DNA from: Paenibacillus dendritiformis
GTDB taxonomy: Bacteria; Bacillota; Bacilli; Paenibacillales; Paenibacillaceae
Direction of reading: 5' to 3'
Length of the DNA stretch: 64,000 nucleotides
Assembly (NCBI RefSeq): GCF_021654795.1
Contig: NZ_AP025344.1
Coordinates: 3,348,501-3,412,500, forward strand
A program made the translations under genes and the position numbers. Numbering within the stretch: the first letter of the stretch is position 1; each line of letters starts with the position of its first letter. Below are positions 1 through 8,518 of the stretch, piece after piece. The notes below the pieces were generated by a model. It searched no databases, was not told the DNA's origin, and was given only the letters and a program-made list of their open reading frames with translations.

Positions 1-468
1 ATCGCCGCCTCCGGGCTGCGTGTCGGATGGATGGTCGCGCCGCATTCCGTCGTCGAACGGCTGGCCGATGCCAGACAGCAGATGGACTTCGGGCTGAGCG
101 TCGTTCCGCAAAAGGTGGCTGCCCAATTCCTGAAGTCCGCCTATACCCGGCCGCATCTGGACCGGCTGCGCATGAATCTGCTCTACAAGCGGGATGCGGC
201 AATCGAAGCGCTGCAGCGCGAGCTTCCGGGGCTGGTCAGCTTCCCGGTGCCGCAGGGGGGCTTGCACCTATGGTGTAAAATCTTGCCCGAGGTCAATGAC
301 GGCAAGCTGCTGGAGGAAGGGATCCGCAACGGAGTCATCTTCGCGCCCGGCAGCGTATACGGCTCCGGTTCCGGCTATGTGCGCTTCACCTATGCAAGGC
401 CGAAGGCGGAAGAGATCGCCCCGGGCCTAGCCGCGTTCGCGGCCTCTCTTCGCTCCGTTCTTGGTTAA
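1..468 (+). CDS. MocR/PdxR-type regulator, C-terminal aminotransferase-like domain (5' truncated by window)
   Basis: The reading frame is open from the first base and gives about 155 residues of a fold-type I PLP aminotransferase C-terminus. It opens with a G-L-R-V-G-W segment, which in MocR proteins and class I aminotransferases lies just after the PLP lysine, and ends with a typical small domain (PQGGLHLWCKI, FAPGSVYG, VRFTYA). The PLP lysine and any N-terminal GntR helix-turn-helix lie outside the window, so a plain aminotransferase of the 2-aminoadipate/valine-pyruvate type is the alternative. MocR regulators bind PLP and control vitamin B6, GABA or amino-acid genes; the target cannot be read here. 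A strong hairpin follows the stop codon directly. Confidence 0.75.
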   Translation: MAASGLRVGWMVAPHSVVERLADARQQMDFGLSVVPQKVAAQFLKSAYTRPHLDRLRMNLLYKRDAAIEALQRELPGLVSFPVPQGGLHLWCKILPEVNDGKLLEEGIRNGVIFAPGSVYGSGSGYVRFTYARPKAEEIAPGLAAFAASLRSVLG

Positions 469-474
469 TAAGCC

Positions 475-534
475 AAAAAGGTGAATGATTGCGCTGTATA
501 GCTGTCCTATACACGTCAATTCATTCACCTTTTT
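475..534. terminator. Bidirectional terminator between convergent genes
   Basis: An inverted repeat (AAAAAGGTGAATGA ... TCATTCACCTTTTT) sits between the convergent MocR-type gene and the malic enzyme remnant. The A and T tracts on the two arms let it act on both strands. Confidence 0.75.
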
Positions 535-537
535 CAA

Positions 538-1248
538 TTAGCTACCGCGAGCCTCCCGGCTTCGCCGGGCCACCCCGGATTCATAGGCTGCCGCGATAAC
601 CGCCTGGCTCACTTTGTCCGCCACCTGGGGATGGAAGACGCTTGGAATAATATACTGCTCATTCCGTTCTTCATCGGTAATAACCGAAGCGATCGCTTGG
701 GCCGCGGCAAGCTTCATCGATTCCGTTATCCGGGAAGCCCGGCAATCCAGCACGCCGCGGAACATGCCGGGAAAGCATAATACGTTATTGATCTGACTGG
801 TTCGGGTAATCCGAACGCCCGGTCGCAATGACGCGCGCATGCGGCTCCGCCTCCTCCGGCATAATCTCGGGGAGCGGATTCGCCATCGCAAACACGATCG
901 GGTCTGCCGCCATCCGCTCCACATCCTCCGCCTTCAACACATTCGGACCGGACAGACCGATGAATACGTCAGCTCCCTCAAGCGCTTCGGAGAGGCCGCC
1001 TTCCACCTTTCGCGGATTCGTCCGGCCAGCGAACCCGTTCCAGAGCGGATCCGAATAAGCATGTCCGCTTACGAGGGCTCCTTGCCGATCTACGCCGATC
1101 AGATCGGCAACCCCGGAGGCCAGCAATATTTTGGCGCAGGCCATCCCCGCCGCCCCCAGGCCGCATACGACCAGATCGCTCCAAAGGCCGCGGACTCATA
1201 CTCCAACCGCAAAATAACGCTGGTGCTCATTTCCAACGCGTTGTGCAT
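538..1248 (-). pseudogene. NAD-dependent malic enzyme remnant (internal deletion plus frameshift)
   Basis: The gene starts with a good ribosome site (AAGGGGG) and an N-terminus (MHNALEMSTSVILRLEYES) like the ACT-type leader of some Bacilli malic enzymes. After about 20 codons the frame breaks and sequence jumps to the NAD-binding part (DLVVCGLGAAGMACAKILL, then IFVFAMANPLPEI-like segment FAMANPLPEIMPEEA). The whole catalytic malate-binding domain between is missing. A second frameshift near 800 separates IATGRSDYPNQ from INNVLCFPGMFRGVLD, which are contiguous in intact enzymes. The family decarboxylates malate to pyruvate, but this copy cannot make an enzyme. Confidence 0.85.
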
Positions 1249-1289
1249 GCGTTGCTTCCCCCTTATCAGATAATTAACTCAGCATATCG

Positions 1290-1758
1290 TTAATGCTGCA
1301 ATGCTTTTACGTCATTAATGATTTTGTCGTAGGGCGTATCGATCATCCCGTCGTACTTGGCCACGACCGTGCCGGACGGGTCGACCAAGAAAAACGAAGT
1401 CCCATGAATGACTTGATCCGAGGACTCATCCTTGGCAATGGCTGTCTTGAAGGAATCGAGCAAGAAGGTTTTGATCTCGCTCCAGCTTGGTGTTGTGCTC
1501 CCACTCCGGCGCATACTTCGCTGTCCGGCCTTCCTTGTCCCGGTAGCGCCACACAATGATCGCCGCCAGAATCAGAACCGGCACGATGACGATAGATGCC
1601 AACACGGTGGAGATCACCATGAGATCCCGCTGTTGTTCGGCAATCGGCCCTTTCGGATCGAGCACGATCATATGCTCGGCGCATCCGGTCGTCAGCACGA
1701 GCAGCGGCGCGATCATGGATAGGAACGCCAGCCAGCGGAAGGTGTTGGATCTCTTCAT
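1290..1758 (-). pseudogene. Deletion scar: quinol oxidase subunit II N-terminus joined out of frame to SCO1 C-terminus
   Basis: From 1758 the frame encodes a lipoprotein signal (lipobox LTTGC), the segment VLDPKGPIAEQQRDLM and a transmembrane helix followed by WEHNTKLE, matching subunit II of heme-copper quinol oxidases (QoxA/CyoA). At about 1488 it changes frame into SEIKTFLLDSFKTAIAKDE and GTSFFLVDPSGTVVAKYDG, the C-terminal thioredoxin-fold part of an SCO1/SenC copper chaperone. The qoxA frame stops at 1426 and the sco1 frame at 1290. One deletion between two genes best explains this; the rest of the oxidase operon that would lie between is absent. Neither half is functional. Confidence 0.85.
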
Positions 1759-1781
1759 TTTTTCATCTCCCTATCGAATGG

Positions 1782-1797
1782 TGTGATTTATATCACG
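1782..1797. promoter_or_regulatory. FNR/CRP-type palindrome upstream of the qoxA remnant
   Basis: TGTGATTTATATCACG is an inverted repeat with the TGTGA-N6-TCAC layout of the CRP/FNR family. It lies about 25 bases before the start codon of the oxidase remnant, a position that fits oxygen- or redox-responsive control of a terminal oxidase. The assignment to FNR rather than another CRP-family protein is inference. Confidence 0.45.
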
Positions 1798-1895
1798 CCT
1801 TACTTTAAAAGGGAACGGTGCAGGTGTCACCATCCACTCGTTAACTGAAAATACCGGCCATGTTCAACAAACGGAAACAATTGGCGCAATAAGCA

Positions 1896-1946
1896 AAAGA
1901 CGCCTTCAGCCCCGCCATGACAGCGAGGTTGAAGACGTCTTTGTGA
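1896..1946 (-). terminator. Terminator downstream of the heme A synthase remnant
   Basis: On the minus strand a long stem (GACGTCTTCAACCTCGC paired with GCGGGGCTGAAGGCGTC) is followed by TTTTGC, placed just after the ctaA stop. Confidence 0.65.
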
Positions 1947-1971
1947 AATTCGTTTTGAGGTCAGTCCTGCC

Positions 1972-2888
1972 TTAGTGCATGCGATGCTTCCAGGAACGGA
2001 TGGCGATGTCCGTCAGCACGCCGAACAGCAGCGTGGCCAACACATTATGCAGCAGGCTGGCAAATAAATAAGCATTCTCGTCGGCGATCGTCGCCGTAAG
2101 CAGTGCGCCGCTCATAATCTGTGCGATCGCAAGCGCGAGGGCCGTAACGGTGCCGGAGCTCGAATCGGCTCGCCGGTTCCGGAAGGCGCGGCGAACAAGG
2201 ATATGCAATCCGGCCAGCAGAAGAAGCAGGACCGCCGCTGCGGCGCGATGCGCGAATACAATCCCCGACGCCCCGGACAGGTAGGGGATCAGCTGCCCGT
2301 TGCATAGCGGCCAGCCCATGCAGGCCCCTTCGGTCCCGGTATGACGAATGTAGGCGCCCAAATAAACGACGCCATAACAGCAGACCCAGATTCCCCATGC
2401 CGCGATATAAACCGACTTCGGAAATTGACGGGAGAAATGCGGCTCTGTCTTGTTATCCGCCCGATAACACCATGCAACAAGCAGCATGCTGCTGGCTACC
2501 GCAAGCAGCGATATCCCGAAGTGAAGCGCCATCACGGCCGGCTGTTGCGGCCATTTGACCGCCGCCGCGCCCATCAAGGCCTGGACGATCGTGAACAGCA
2601 GCGTTCCGCCGGCATACGCGGCCGCCTCGCGGTGCTGTCTCAGATACCGCCAAGTATACCAGAACGTTAGCACGACAATGATGCCTACGATGCCGGTAAC
2701 GAAGCGATGAGAATACTCGATGAAGGACTCCACCGTGTAGGCCGGAACGAACTTCCCGTTGCACAGGGGCCAATCGTCCCCGCAGCCCGCCCGGAACCGG
2801 TCTTGGTCACGAGAGCTCCCGCCAGCAAGACAAGAAACATGCCGACGAAGGAAGACCATGCCAACAAGCGATAACGAAACGATAACAA
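1972..2888 (-). pseudogene. ctaA: Heme A synthase, frameshifted
   Basis: The protein is a COX15/CtaA family multi-pass membrane enzyme that oxidises heme O to heme A for aa3-type oxidases. From ATG 2888 the N-terminus reads LAWSSFVGMFLVLLAGALVTKTGSG, then the frame shifts near 2790; GCGDDWPLCNGKFVPAYTVESFIEYSHRF and the remaining helices, with paired heme-ligand histidines (IEYSHRF, MALHFG, FAHRAAA, SLLHN), continue in the next frame. One base appears lost after the G-S-G codons. Everything else is full length, so a single restored base would give an intact gene. Its decay matches the loss of the adjacent oxidase subunit and SCO1. Confidence 0.85.
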
Positions 2889-2920
2889 AAGACATGACCT
2901 CTTCTCTGTGCTGTATTATT

Positions 2921-3997
2921 CTACGGCCGCAGTAAGCCGGACTGCCGGACTTCCGTGAAGAACTGCTTGAACTCCTCGATATTCATCTGCTGCGCCGCGT
3001 CGGATAACGCCGTGGCGGGATCCGGGTGAACCTCGACCATGATGCCGTCTGCCCCCGCGGCCAGCGCTGCCTTGGCGCATGGAGCCATAATATCCTTCCT
3101 TCCGGTGGAATGCGTGACATCGACAAGCACCGGAAGATGGCACTCCTGCTTCAGAATCGGCACGGCGGAGATATCGAGCGTGTTCCGGGTCGCCTTCTCA
3201 TAAGTTCGAATGCCGCGCTCGATCAGCATCACTTGGGCATTTCCCCGCGATACGATGTATTCCGCGGCATGGAGGAATTCATCGATCGTGGCTGCCAGCC
3301 CGCGCTTCAACAGGATCGGCGTGCGTACCTCTCCGGCCGCCTTCAGCAGCTCGAAATTTTGCATATTTCTGGCGCCGATCTGGATCACGTCGATATACTC
3401 GCAGGCCATCTCGATATGGGACGGGTCCACGATCTCGCTTATCGTCTTCAACCCGAATTCGGTGCCGACTTCCTTCAAAATCTTCAGGCCTTCTACCCCG
3501 AGACCCTGGAAATCGTAAGGGGAGGTTCTTGGCTTGAAGGCCCCCCCGCGCATGACCGTAATGCCGGCTTCCTTCAGCGCCGCCGCGACTTGGCGGACCT
3601 GCTCATAGCTCTCGACCGAGCACGGCCCGGCGATCATGACGGGCGCTCCTCCTCCGACCGCTATCGAATCCAACGTGACGATAGTATCTTCCTGCTGATT
3701 TTTGCGGCTGACCAACAGATGCTTCTTCTGCTCCTCTTGCTGCAGGTTCAGCGACGCTTGAAAAATTTGCTTGAACAGGTGGCGAATCGTTTTGTCATCA
3801 AACGGTCCTTTATTACTGGCGACCAGCCTGTCGAGCATTGCTTTTTCCCGCACCGGGTCGAACTTGGGTACGCCCTGCTTCCCTTTCTCATTCCCGATCT
3901 CCTGGGTAATGCGGGCCCGTTCCGACAGCAGCTCCAGCAGCTGCGCGTTAATCGCGTCCAATTGCTCCCGCAATTCATCTACATTTCGTTGTGACAT
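2921..3997 (-). CDS. aroA: Bifunctional chorismate mutase / 3-deoxy-7-phosphoheptulonate synthase
   Basis: This 358-residue enzyme opens the shikimate pathway by condensing phosphoenolpyruvate with erythrose 4-phosphate. Residues 1-90 form an AroQ-type chorismate mutase helix bundle ([24 protein letters not shown]), a module that gives feedback inhibition by chorismate/prephenate in Bacillus. Residues 110-350 are the type I-beta DAHP synthase barrel: [51 protein letters not shown] and [10 protein letters not shown] 3997 is chosen because GGAGAGAA precedes it and the N-terminus aligns with the family. It supplies phenylalanine and tyrosine precursors. The leader upstream holds an attenuator-like hairpin. 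Confidence 0.93.
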   Translation of the reverse strand: MSQRNVDELREQLDAINAQLLELLSERARITQEIGNEKGKQGVPKFDPVREKAMLDRLVASNKGPFDDKTIRHLFKQIFQASLNLQQEEQKKHLLVSRKNQQEDTIVTLDSIAVGGGAPVMIAGPCSVESYEQVRQVAAALKEAGITVMRGGAFKPRTSPYDFQGLGVEGLKILKEVGTEFGLKTISEIVDPSHIEMACEYIDVIQIGARNMQNFELLKAAGEVRTPILLKRGLAATIDEFLHAAEYIVSRGNAQVMLIERGIRTYEKATRNTLDISAVPILKQECHLPVLVDVTHSTGRKDIMAPCAKAALAAGADGIMVEVHPDPATALSDAAQQMNIEEFKQFFTEVRQSGLLRP

Positions 3998-4023
3998 GGC
4001 GTTCTCTCCTTTTCTCTGTCTGC

Positions 4024-4107
4024 AAAAAACACGACCCAAGGTCGTGTCTGGCTTAATCCGCCCGAGGCGGCCAAGGGAGGATCCGCATCGAAGCGGAACT
4101 GCCTCCC
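4024..4107 (-). promoter_or_regulatory. Attenuator-like leader of the DAHP synthase gene
   Basis: Reading on the minus strand there are three successive hairpins: GGGAGGCAGTTCCGC... closing with CCTCCC (4107-4075), GGCCGCCTCGGGCGG..GCC (4070-4048), and a textbook terminator ACACGACC-TTGG-GGTCGTGT followed by TTTTTT (4047-4024). The terminator ends only about 26 bases before the aroA start codon, too close for a promoter in between, so aroA transcripts must cross it. No T-box core motif (GGTGG..CGCG) or TRAP repeat is seen, so the controlling signal is unknown. Confidence 0.55.
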
Positions 4108-4124
4108 TTTTATTATGACATGCC

Positions 4125-4459
4125 TGCAGTTCGTACGACTTCTTGTTTTTTATCGTTCGCGATCAATTGAAAGACGTCAGGACGGCTGTAATTCCCGTCA
4201 CATCGCAATCAAAGCGGCTTCGGGGACACCTACGGAAAGATCGAGGGCCGCCAGGAGCCCCCCCTTCCATGCGCCTTGAATATAACGGAAATGCCTCAAC
4301 CCGTAACCATCCAATCTGACGATTTCTGCACCATCCACTTGCCTGCGCCCACCGGATTTGGAGACATAGGGAACCCGGATCATCCCAAAGCACGCGGGAA
4401 CATAGCATCGAACGCCAACAAGCCTCCCCACCGTTCCGGTTCCGGAGGCTGTTCCTTGT
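4125..4459. other. Intergenic stretch without a supported gene
   Basis: Open frames on both strands cover this stretch but none shows a recognisable family, a good ribosome site or a credible start. It lies downstream of the LysR gene and upstream of the aroA leader, so any aroA promoter should be near its left end. Confidence 0.4.
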
Positions 4460-5350
4460 TCATCCACTGGAGTATTCTGTCCATTCCGACAGCAGCAATC
4501 GGGCCGGGAAGCTTAATTCTCTGCTTTTATGAACGATCATTCCATGCGTTGAGCGGATGTCCGAACCGATGGGAAGCGCGTCGAATTCACCTGCCTCAAG
4601 CTCGGCCTGCACCGCAATTTCCGGAAGCAGGGCAAAGCCTGATCCCCATTTCACGGATTGCTTAATCATGTCAAGGCTTGGCAGCTCCAGCGCCTCCTTC
4701 ACGGCAATGCCCGCCTTCTGCAGGGCCTGGCTCGCCTGCGTATGATACAGGCAGTCGGTTCCGAAGCTGATCAAGACCTCCTGGCTTAACCGCTGAGGCC
4801 CTTCCGTCTCCACCGCGCTCATCAGCGCCCGGGAAGCAATAAAGATCAATTTCTCTTCCGCCAACGGATAAAAGACGACGTCATGCCGCTGCGGATCGCG
4901 CGGGACCATACCGAAATCAATCGCGTGCTCCAGCACATGATCGAGAATATCCTGATAAAATCCCGCTTCAATCCGCAATTTCACCCCGGGGTACTTAGTC
5001 ACAAAATACGGCATAAAGGAAGAAAAGCGCGTCAGAAAAAAAGATTCCTGCATGCGAAGATAAACCGTTCCCTTCGGCTGCTCCAGCTCATTCATCGCTT
5101 CTTCGATTGAAGATCCGAGATGAACAAATTGATAGGCGTATTTCATCAATTTTTCGCCGGCGGGCGTCGGCTTCACCCCGCGCGGCAAGCGATGGAACAA
5201 TTTCTGCTTGCACGCCTGCTCCAGGGACTGAATATGGGTGGTTACCGTCGATTGAACATAGCCGAGCCGATCCGCCGCGCGGCTGAAGCTTTTTTCCTCC
5301 ATCACGGCAATAAAGGTCTTCATGACTCTCCCTTCCAGCAATTCGATCAT
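4460..5350 (-). CDS. LysR-family transcriptional regulator
   Basis: The 296-residue protein has the standard LysR plan: a winged helix-turn-helix at residues 1-60 (KTFIAVMEEKSFSRAADRLGYVQSTVTTHIQSLE) and a two-lobed periplasmic-binding-like effector domain from about 90 to 290. The start at 5350 follows GGAGG at good spacing. It is divergent from the DJ-1/PfpI gene at 5495, and LysR regulators usually control the divergent neighbour, so that gene is the probable target. The effector is unknown. Confidence 0.88.
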   Translation of the reverse strand: MIELLEGRVMKTFIAVMEEKSFSRAADRLGYVQSTVTTHIQSLEQACKQKLFHRLPRGVKPTPAGEKLMKYAYQFVHLGSSIEEAMNELEQPKGTVYLRMQESFFLTRFSSFMPYFVTKYPGVKLRIEAGFYQDILDHVLEHAIDFGMVPRDPQRHDVVFYPLAEEKLIFIASRALMSAVETEGPQRLSQEVLISFGTDCLYHTQASQALQKAGIAVKEALELPSLDMIKQSVKWGSGFALLPEIAVQAELEAGEFDALPIGSDIRSTHGMIVHKSRELSFPARLLLSEWTEYSSG

Positions 5351-5425
5351 AGCTCCCCCTCCTGATATCGAAAAATGAAATACGTCATATCGTATATCCT
5401 CATGACTGCGATAGCTGATTCCATG

Positions 5426-5457
5426 ATATCATAAATCTCGCAACAATATCATAAATC
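5426..5457. promoter_or_regulatory. Direct-repeat candidate operator in the LysR / PfpI intergenic region
   Basis: ATATCATAAATC occurs twice (5426-5437 and 5446-5457), start to start 20 bases, which is close to two helical turns. It sits in the divergent promoter region. It may be the LysR protein's binding site; no in-window evidence proves this. Confidence 0.35.
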
Positions 5458-5494
5458 GATTTCAAAATTCGATAGGAAAGCGAGAGGATGAACC

Positions 5495-6163
5495 ATGAGT
5501 AAAAAACAAGGCTTCCGATTGGGTGTCTATATTTTCAAGGATGCCGAGGTCGTCGATTATGCCGCGCCTTATGGCGTGTTTTCGGTAGCGCGCAGACTGG
5601 ATCCCGGGCTGGACGCCTTTCTGGTCGCCGATGCACTAAGACCCGTCCAGACCCAAGCCGGCCTTACGGTCCACCCCAACTACAGCTTCAACGACATGCC
5701 GGATATGGATGCCTTTCTCATCCCCGGCGGGTTCGGAACCCGGCAGGAGACCTACAACAAGCGGCTGCACCACTTTATACGCTCGCTGCCCGAGACGACC
5801 TTGCTGACCAGCGTCTGCACCGGCTCCTGGATCTATGGGAACATGGGGCTGCTGGACGGGCTGCCGGCGACCAGCCGCAAAGCACCGGATCGGCTGGAAG
5901 CTTCCGCCATGGGCAAGGTGCCCATCGATCGGCTTGCCGAGCTCGCGCCGGCTTGCACGATCAGCCGGGCGCGCATTGTCGATGCCGGCCGAATCATCAC
6001 CGGGGCAGGCATCGCCTCCGGCATGGAAATGGGCTTCCATCTGTTGCGGCGGGCCGGGTATGACGAAGCCTTCATCTCGGATGTGGCCCGCGTGATGGAA
6101 TATGCCGAAGCATACAGCATGTATAAAGAGGATATTGAATATTACACTCCGGCCGGAAAATAA
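5495..6163 (+). CDS. DJ-1/PfpI family protein, isonitrile-hydratase-like
   Basis: The 222-residue protein belongs to the DJ-1/ThiJ/PfpI class I glutamine-amidotransferase-like superfamily. The nucleophile elbow is SVCTGSWIYG, with Cys about residue 109, preceded by the FLIPGGFGTR loop and followed by an ARIVDAGRIITGAGIASGMEM segment. This arrangement is typical of isocyanide (isonitrile) hydratases and of the amidase-like domain of GATase1 AraC regulators; no helix-turn-helix is attached. Its substrate is unproven. It is transcribed away from the LysR gene with an AGCGAGAGG ribosome site. Confidence 0.82.
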   Translation: MSKKQGFRLGVYIFKDAEVVDYAAPYGVFSVARRLDPGLDAFLVADALRPVQTQAGLTVHPNYSFNDMPDMDAFLIPGGFGTRQETYNKRLHHFIRSLPETTLLTSVCTGSWIYGNMGLLDGLPATSRKAPDRLEASAMGKVPIDRLAELAPACTISRARIVDAGRIITGAGIASGMEMGFHLLRRAGYDEAFISDVARVMEYAEAYSMYKEDIEYYTPAGK

Positions 6164-6331
6164 AATAGCTGCCCGGCCATCCGATATCCTTCGCGGGCTG
6201 ACCGTTGACATCAACAGCAACCGCTCCCTGGTTCGAACCGGGGAGCGGTTGGCAATTCCACCTTAAGCTCACCCCAATCACGAATCTGGGTGAATGACCA
6301 TACAATACACCAGATGAACATCTGGGAGTGA

Positions 6332-6832
6332 ATGAACTTGATGAAACTGACATTGGAAGCCGCGAAAATGCTCCTCGCCGCCGCGGAACGGAAAGCTCGG
6401 GAGCTCGCTCTGTCGGAAGTGATCGCTATCGTGGACGAAGGGGCGAACCTTCTTGCGCTGCACCGGATGGATAATGCCCGGATCGCCGCTATCGATATCG
6501 CCATCAACAAAGCATGGACGAGTGCAGCGATGAAAATGCCGACATCCAATCTGTCGGAAGCGGCGCTTCCCGGCGGACCGTCCTTCGGAATCAACACGAC
6601 GAATCAAGGAAGAATCGTGATTTTGGGCGGAGGGATCCCGCTTGTCAAGAAAGGGATCATCGTAGGGGGAGTCGGCGTAAGCGGCGGCACAAGCGCGCAG
6701 GACATTGAAGTGGCCAATGCCGCCGTGCAAGCGTTCGAGAGCATCCATGAGCGTGGGGGCTCGCCAATCGCAACTGTACGAATCGGCACGAGCAATTCAA
6801 CGCATCCCTCGCCTTACTTCATTCGTGAATGA
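6332..6832 (+). CDS. GlcG/HbpS family haem-binding-like protein
   Basis: The 166-residue protein has the GlcG/HbpS (DUF336) fold: LTLEAAKMLLAAAERKARE at the N-terminus, AIVDEGANLLALHRMDNA, then GGGIPLVKKGIIVGGVGVSGGTSAQDIEVANAAV. Members bind haem or cobalamin-related ligands or sit with glycolate and diol-utilisation genes; no partner gene is adjacent here, so its role is open. The start follows GGGAG closely. It is convergent with the broken LysE gene, whose stop lies 5 bases away. Confidence 0.85.
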   Translation: MNLMKLTLEAAKMLLAAAERKARELALSEVIAIVDEGANLLALHRMDNARIAAIDIAINKAWTSAAMKMPTSNLSEAALPGGPSFGINTTNQGRIVILGGGIPLVKKGIIVGGVGVSGGTSAQDIEVANAAVQAFESIHERGGSPIATVRIGTSNSTHPSPYFIRE

Positions 6833-6837
6833 GCAAG

Positions 6838-7463
6838 TCACTTTTCGCTGAAGGCAATGTGCGCGGCGATAAGCCCCAGCAAAGACCCTTGAATGCAGCT
6901 CATTTTTCGAGAAATCGACGGGCTCTTTACTAAAAGGGGACGGAGCTTTTCCGCAAAAAAGCTGATCACGCTAAACAGTATGATGGCCTGGAGTATGAAC
7001 ACAGCTTCCAACACAAGCATTTGCGCCGGGACATGACCGGCGGCCTGATCGACGAACAGAGGCAATAAAGCCAAGAAAAACAAGGATACTTTCGGATCGA
7101 GAAGATTCATCAAATTCCTTTTTTGTATAACGCGTCATAGTTTACCGCTGTCTCCTCATTCCAGGCGAGAACCGATCCCTTTTCACGAAACGACTTCCAG
7201 GCCAAATACAATAAATAGGCGGTTCCGGCATACTTCACGACCGTAAATGCGAGCGCGGATGGATAAATAATCGCTGAAATCCCGAATGTCGCGGCGGCCA
7301 CGTGCACGAGCAAGCCTGTACATAGGCCAAGTGCCGTTGCTATGCCTGCTTTTTTGCCCTGGGATATGCTCCTCTGCGCAAGGACAAATACATTGTCAGG
7401 GCCAGGCATCAGCGTAAGAAGCACCGCTACTCCCAAAAAGGATAATACGGACATGACGTCCAT
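6838..7463 (-). pseudogene. LysE/RhtB-family amino-acid exporter, frameshifted
   Basis: From ATG 7463 the protein reads through the N-terminal LysE signature (FLGVAVLLTLMPGPDNVFVLAQRSI) and three helices to YKKGI, then hits TGA. The remainder, MNLLDPKVSLFFLALLPLFVDQ onwards, continues one frame over from 7113. Intact relatives read straight through this YKxGIxMNLLNPK junction, so one T appears missing in a short T run near 7110. The family exports amino acids and homoserine lactones. Ribosomal frameshifting is unlikely because no slippery heptamer is seen. It lies 24 bases downstream of a LysR gene on the same strand. Confidence 0.82.
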
Positions 7464-7487
7464 CCGATCAGCTCCCCTCGTTTCTTA

Positions 7488-8399
7488 TTAAGGGCTTCCC
7501 TTCCCGAAGCCATGCGGATTTCTTCGTGCCATCGATATAAATTCCTTAACGTATGGTTCGTATGTTCCGTGCTTGCGCGTACATAAGGCAATCGAATTGA
7601 CGGGGAGCAGCCCGTCCACATGAACACGGGCCAGCTCTCCCCGATTGACGTACGGACTGGCTGCCAGAGAAGAGATGAAGCTGGCTCCATACCCGGAAGC
7701 GACGGCATGAATCGTCTCGTTCAGACCGCTGAACTGGAGCGCGATTTCGGGAGGGCTTGCCATGTACGTCTTGCAGAGGGCGAACAGCCTCTCGCGAATG
7801 GCGCTCCCTTCCTCCCTCATAATGAAGGGCTCTGTCATCATTAGACGGAAGGAGATATGCCGGTTCGCATATTTGTGGCCGGGGGCGACGACGAACCACA
7901 CTTCATCCCGATAGAGCTCCTCCCGCTCCACCTCCCCGGAATGACTCTCTGACTCTCCTCCGCAGATCGCGATATCCGCAGCATAATGGATGAGCTGTTC
8001 CAGCGCATCCTGCGTGTTCGCCGTTGTGATCTGCACCTCAATTTCCGGGTGATTGCATTTGAATTGGGCAGCCCATCTTGGAATGAGGCAGCTCGTTGCC
8101 AAGTAGGTACCGGCGATACGCAATTTGCCGCCGCGATGGGTGCGGTATTCTTCCGCCATCGCTTCGATTTGACCTTCCAGCGCGAAGAGACGCTTTGCCG
8201 GATTCATTATTTTTTGTCCTATGGACGTCAGCGCGACTCCCCTTCCTTTCGGCTCGAACAGGGGGACATCCAGTTCCTTCTCGAATTTCTTGATCTGGGC
8301 CGTAATGGCCGGCTGGCTTATTTTCAGCTTCTCCGCCGCTTTCGTTACGCTCCCTGTCAGGGCAACGGTATAACATATTTTGAGGGCATGCAAATTCAT
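7488..8399 (-). CDS. LysR-family transcriptional regulator
   Basis: The 303-residue protein has an N-terminal winged helix-turn-helix (TGSVTKAAEKLKISQPAITAQIKKFEKEL, residues 15-43) and a LysR substrate-binding domain from about 90 to 295. The start at 8399 follows GGGAG. It lies immediately upstream of the LysE-type exporter on the same strand and is divergent from the histidine phosphatase gene; LysR-LysE pairing is common and suggests the exporter was its target before it broke. Confidence 0.88.
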   Translation of the reverse strand: MNLHALKICYTVALTGSVTKAAEKLKISQPAITAQIKKFEKELDVPLFEPKGRGVALTSIGQKIMNPAKRLFALEGQIEAMAEEYRTHRGGKLRIAGTYLATSCLIPRWAAQFKCNHPEIEVQITTANTQDALEQLIHYAADIAICGGESESHSGEVEREELYRDEVWFVVAPGHKYANRHISFRLMMTEPFIMREEGSAIRERLFALCKTYMASPPEIALQFSGLNETIHAVASGYGASFISSLAASPYVNRGELARVHVDGLLPVNSIALCTRKHGTYEPYVKEFISMARRNPHGFGKGSP

Positions 8400-8518
8400 G
8401 CTTGGCGCTCCCTATTATATATTTTCATTATGAATATCATTCAAAATATATTATTATTCTATATTTTTCAATAGTATACTCGAGACGAGAATGGTAGGTA
8501 AAGATGGAGGGCTGCGCC

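Noticed and set aside
1290..1758. A genuine chimeric oxidase/SCO1 protein
   Set aside because: The two halves are in different frames, so no fusion protein can be made.
3026..3994. 322-residue plus-strand open frame
   Set aside because: Antisense to the DAHP synthase gene and without a ribosome site or known domain.
4163..4467. Minus-strand ORF of 89 residues
   Set aside because: No family, no ribosome site, and it overlaps the LysR stop region; kept only as an intergenic note.
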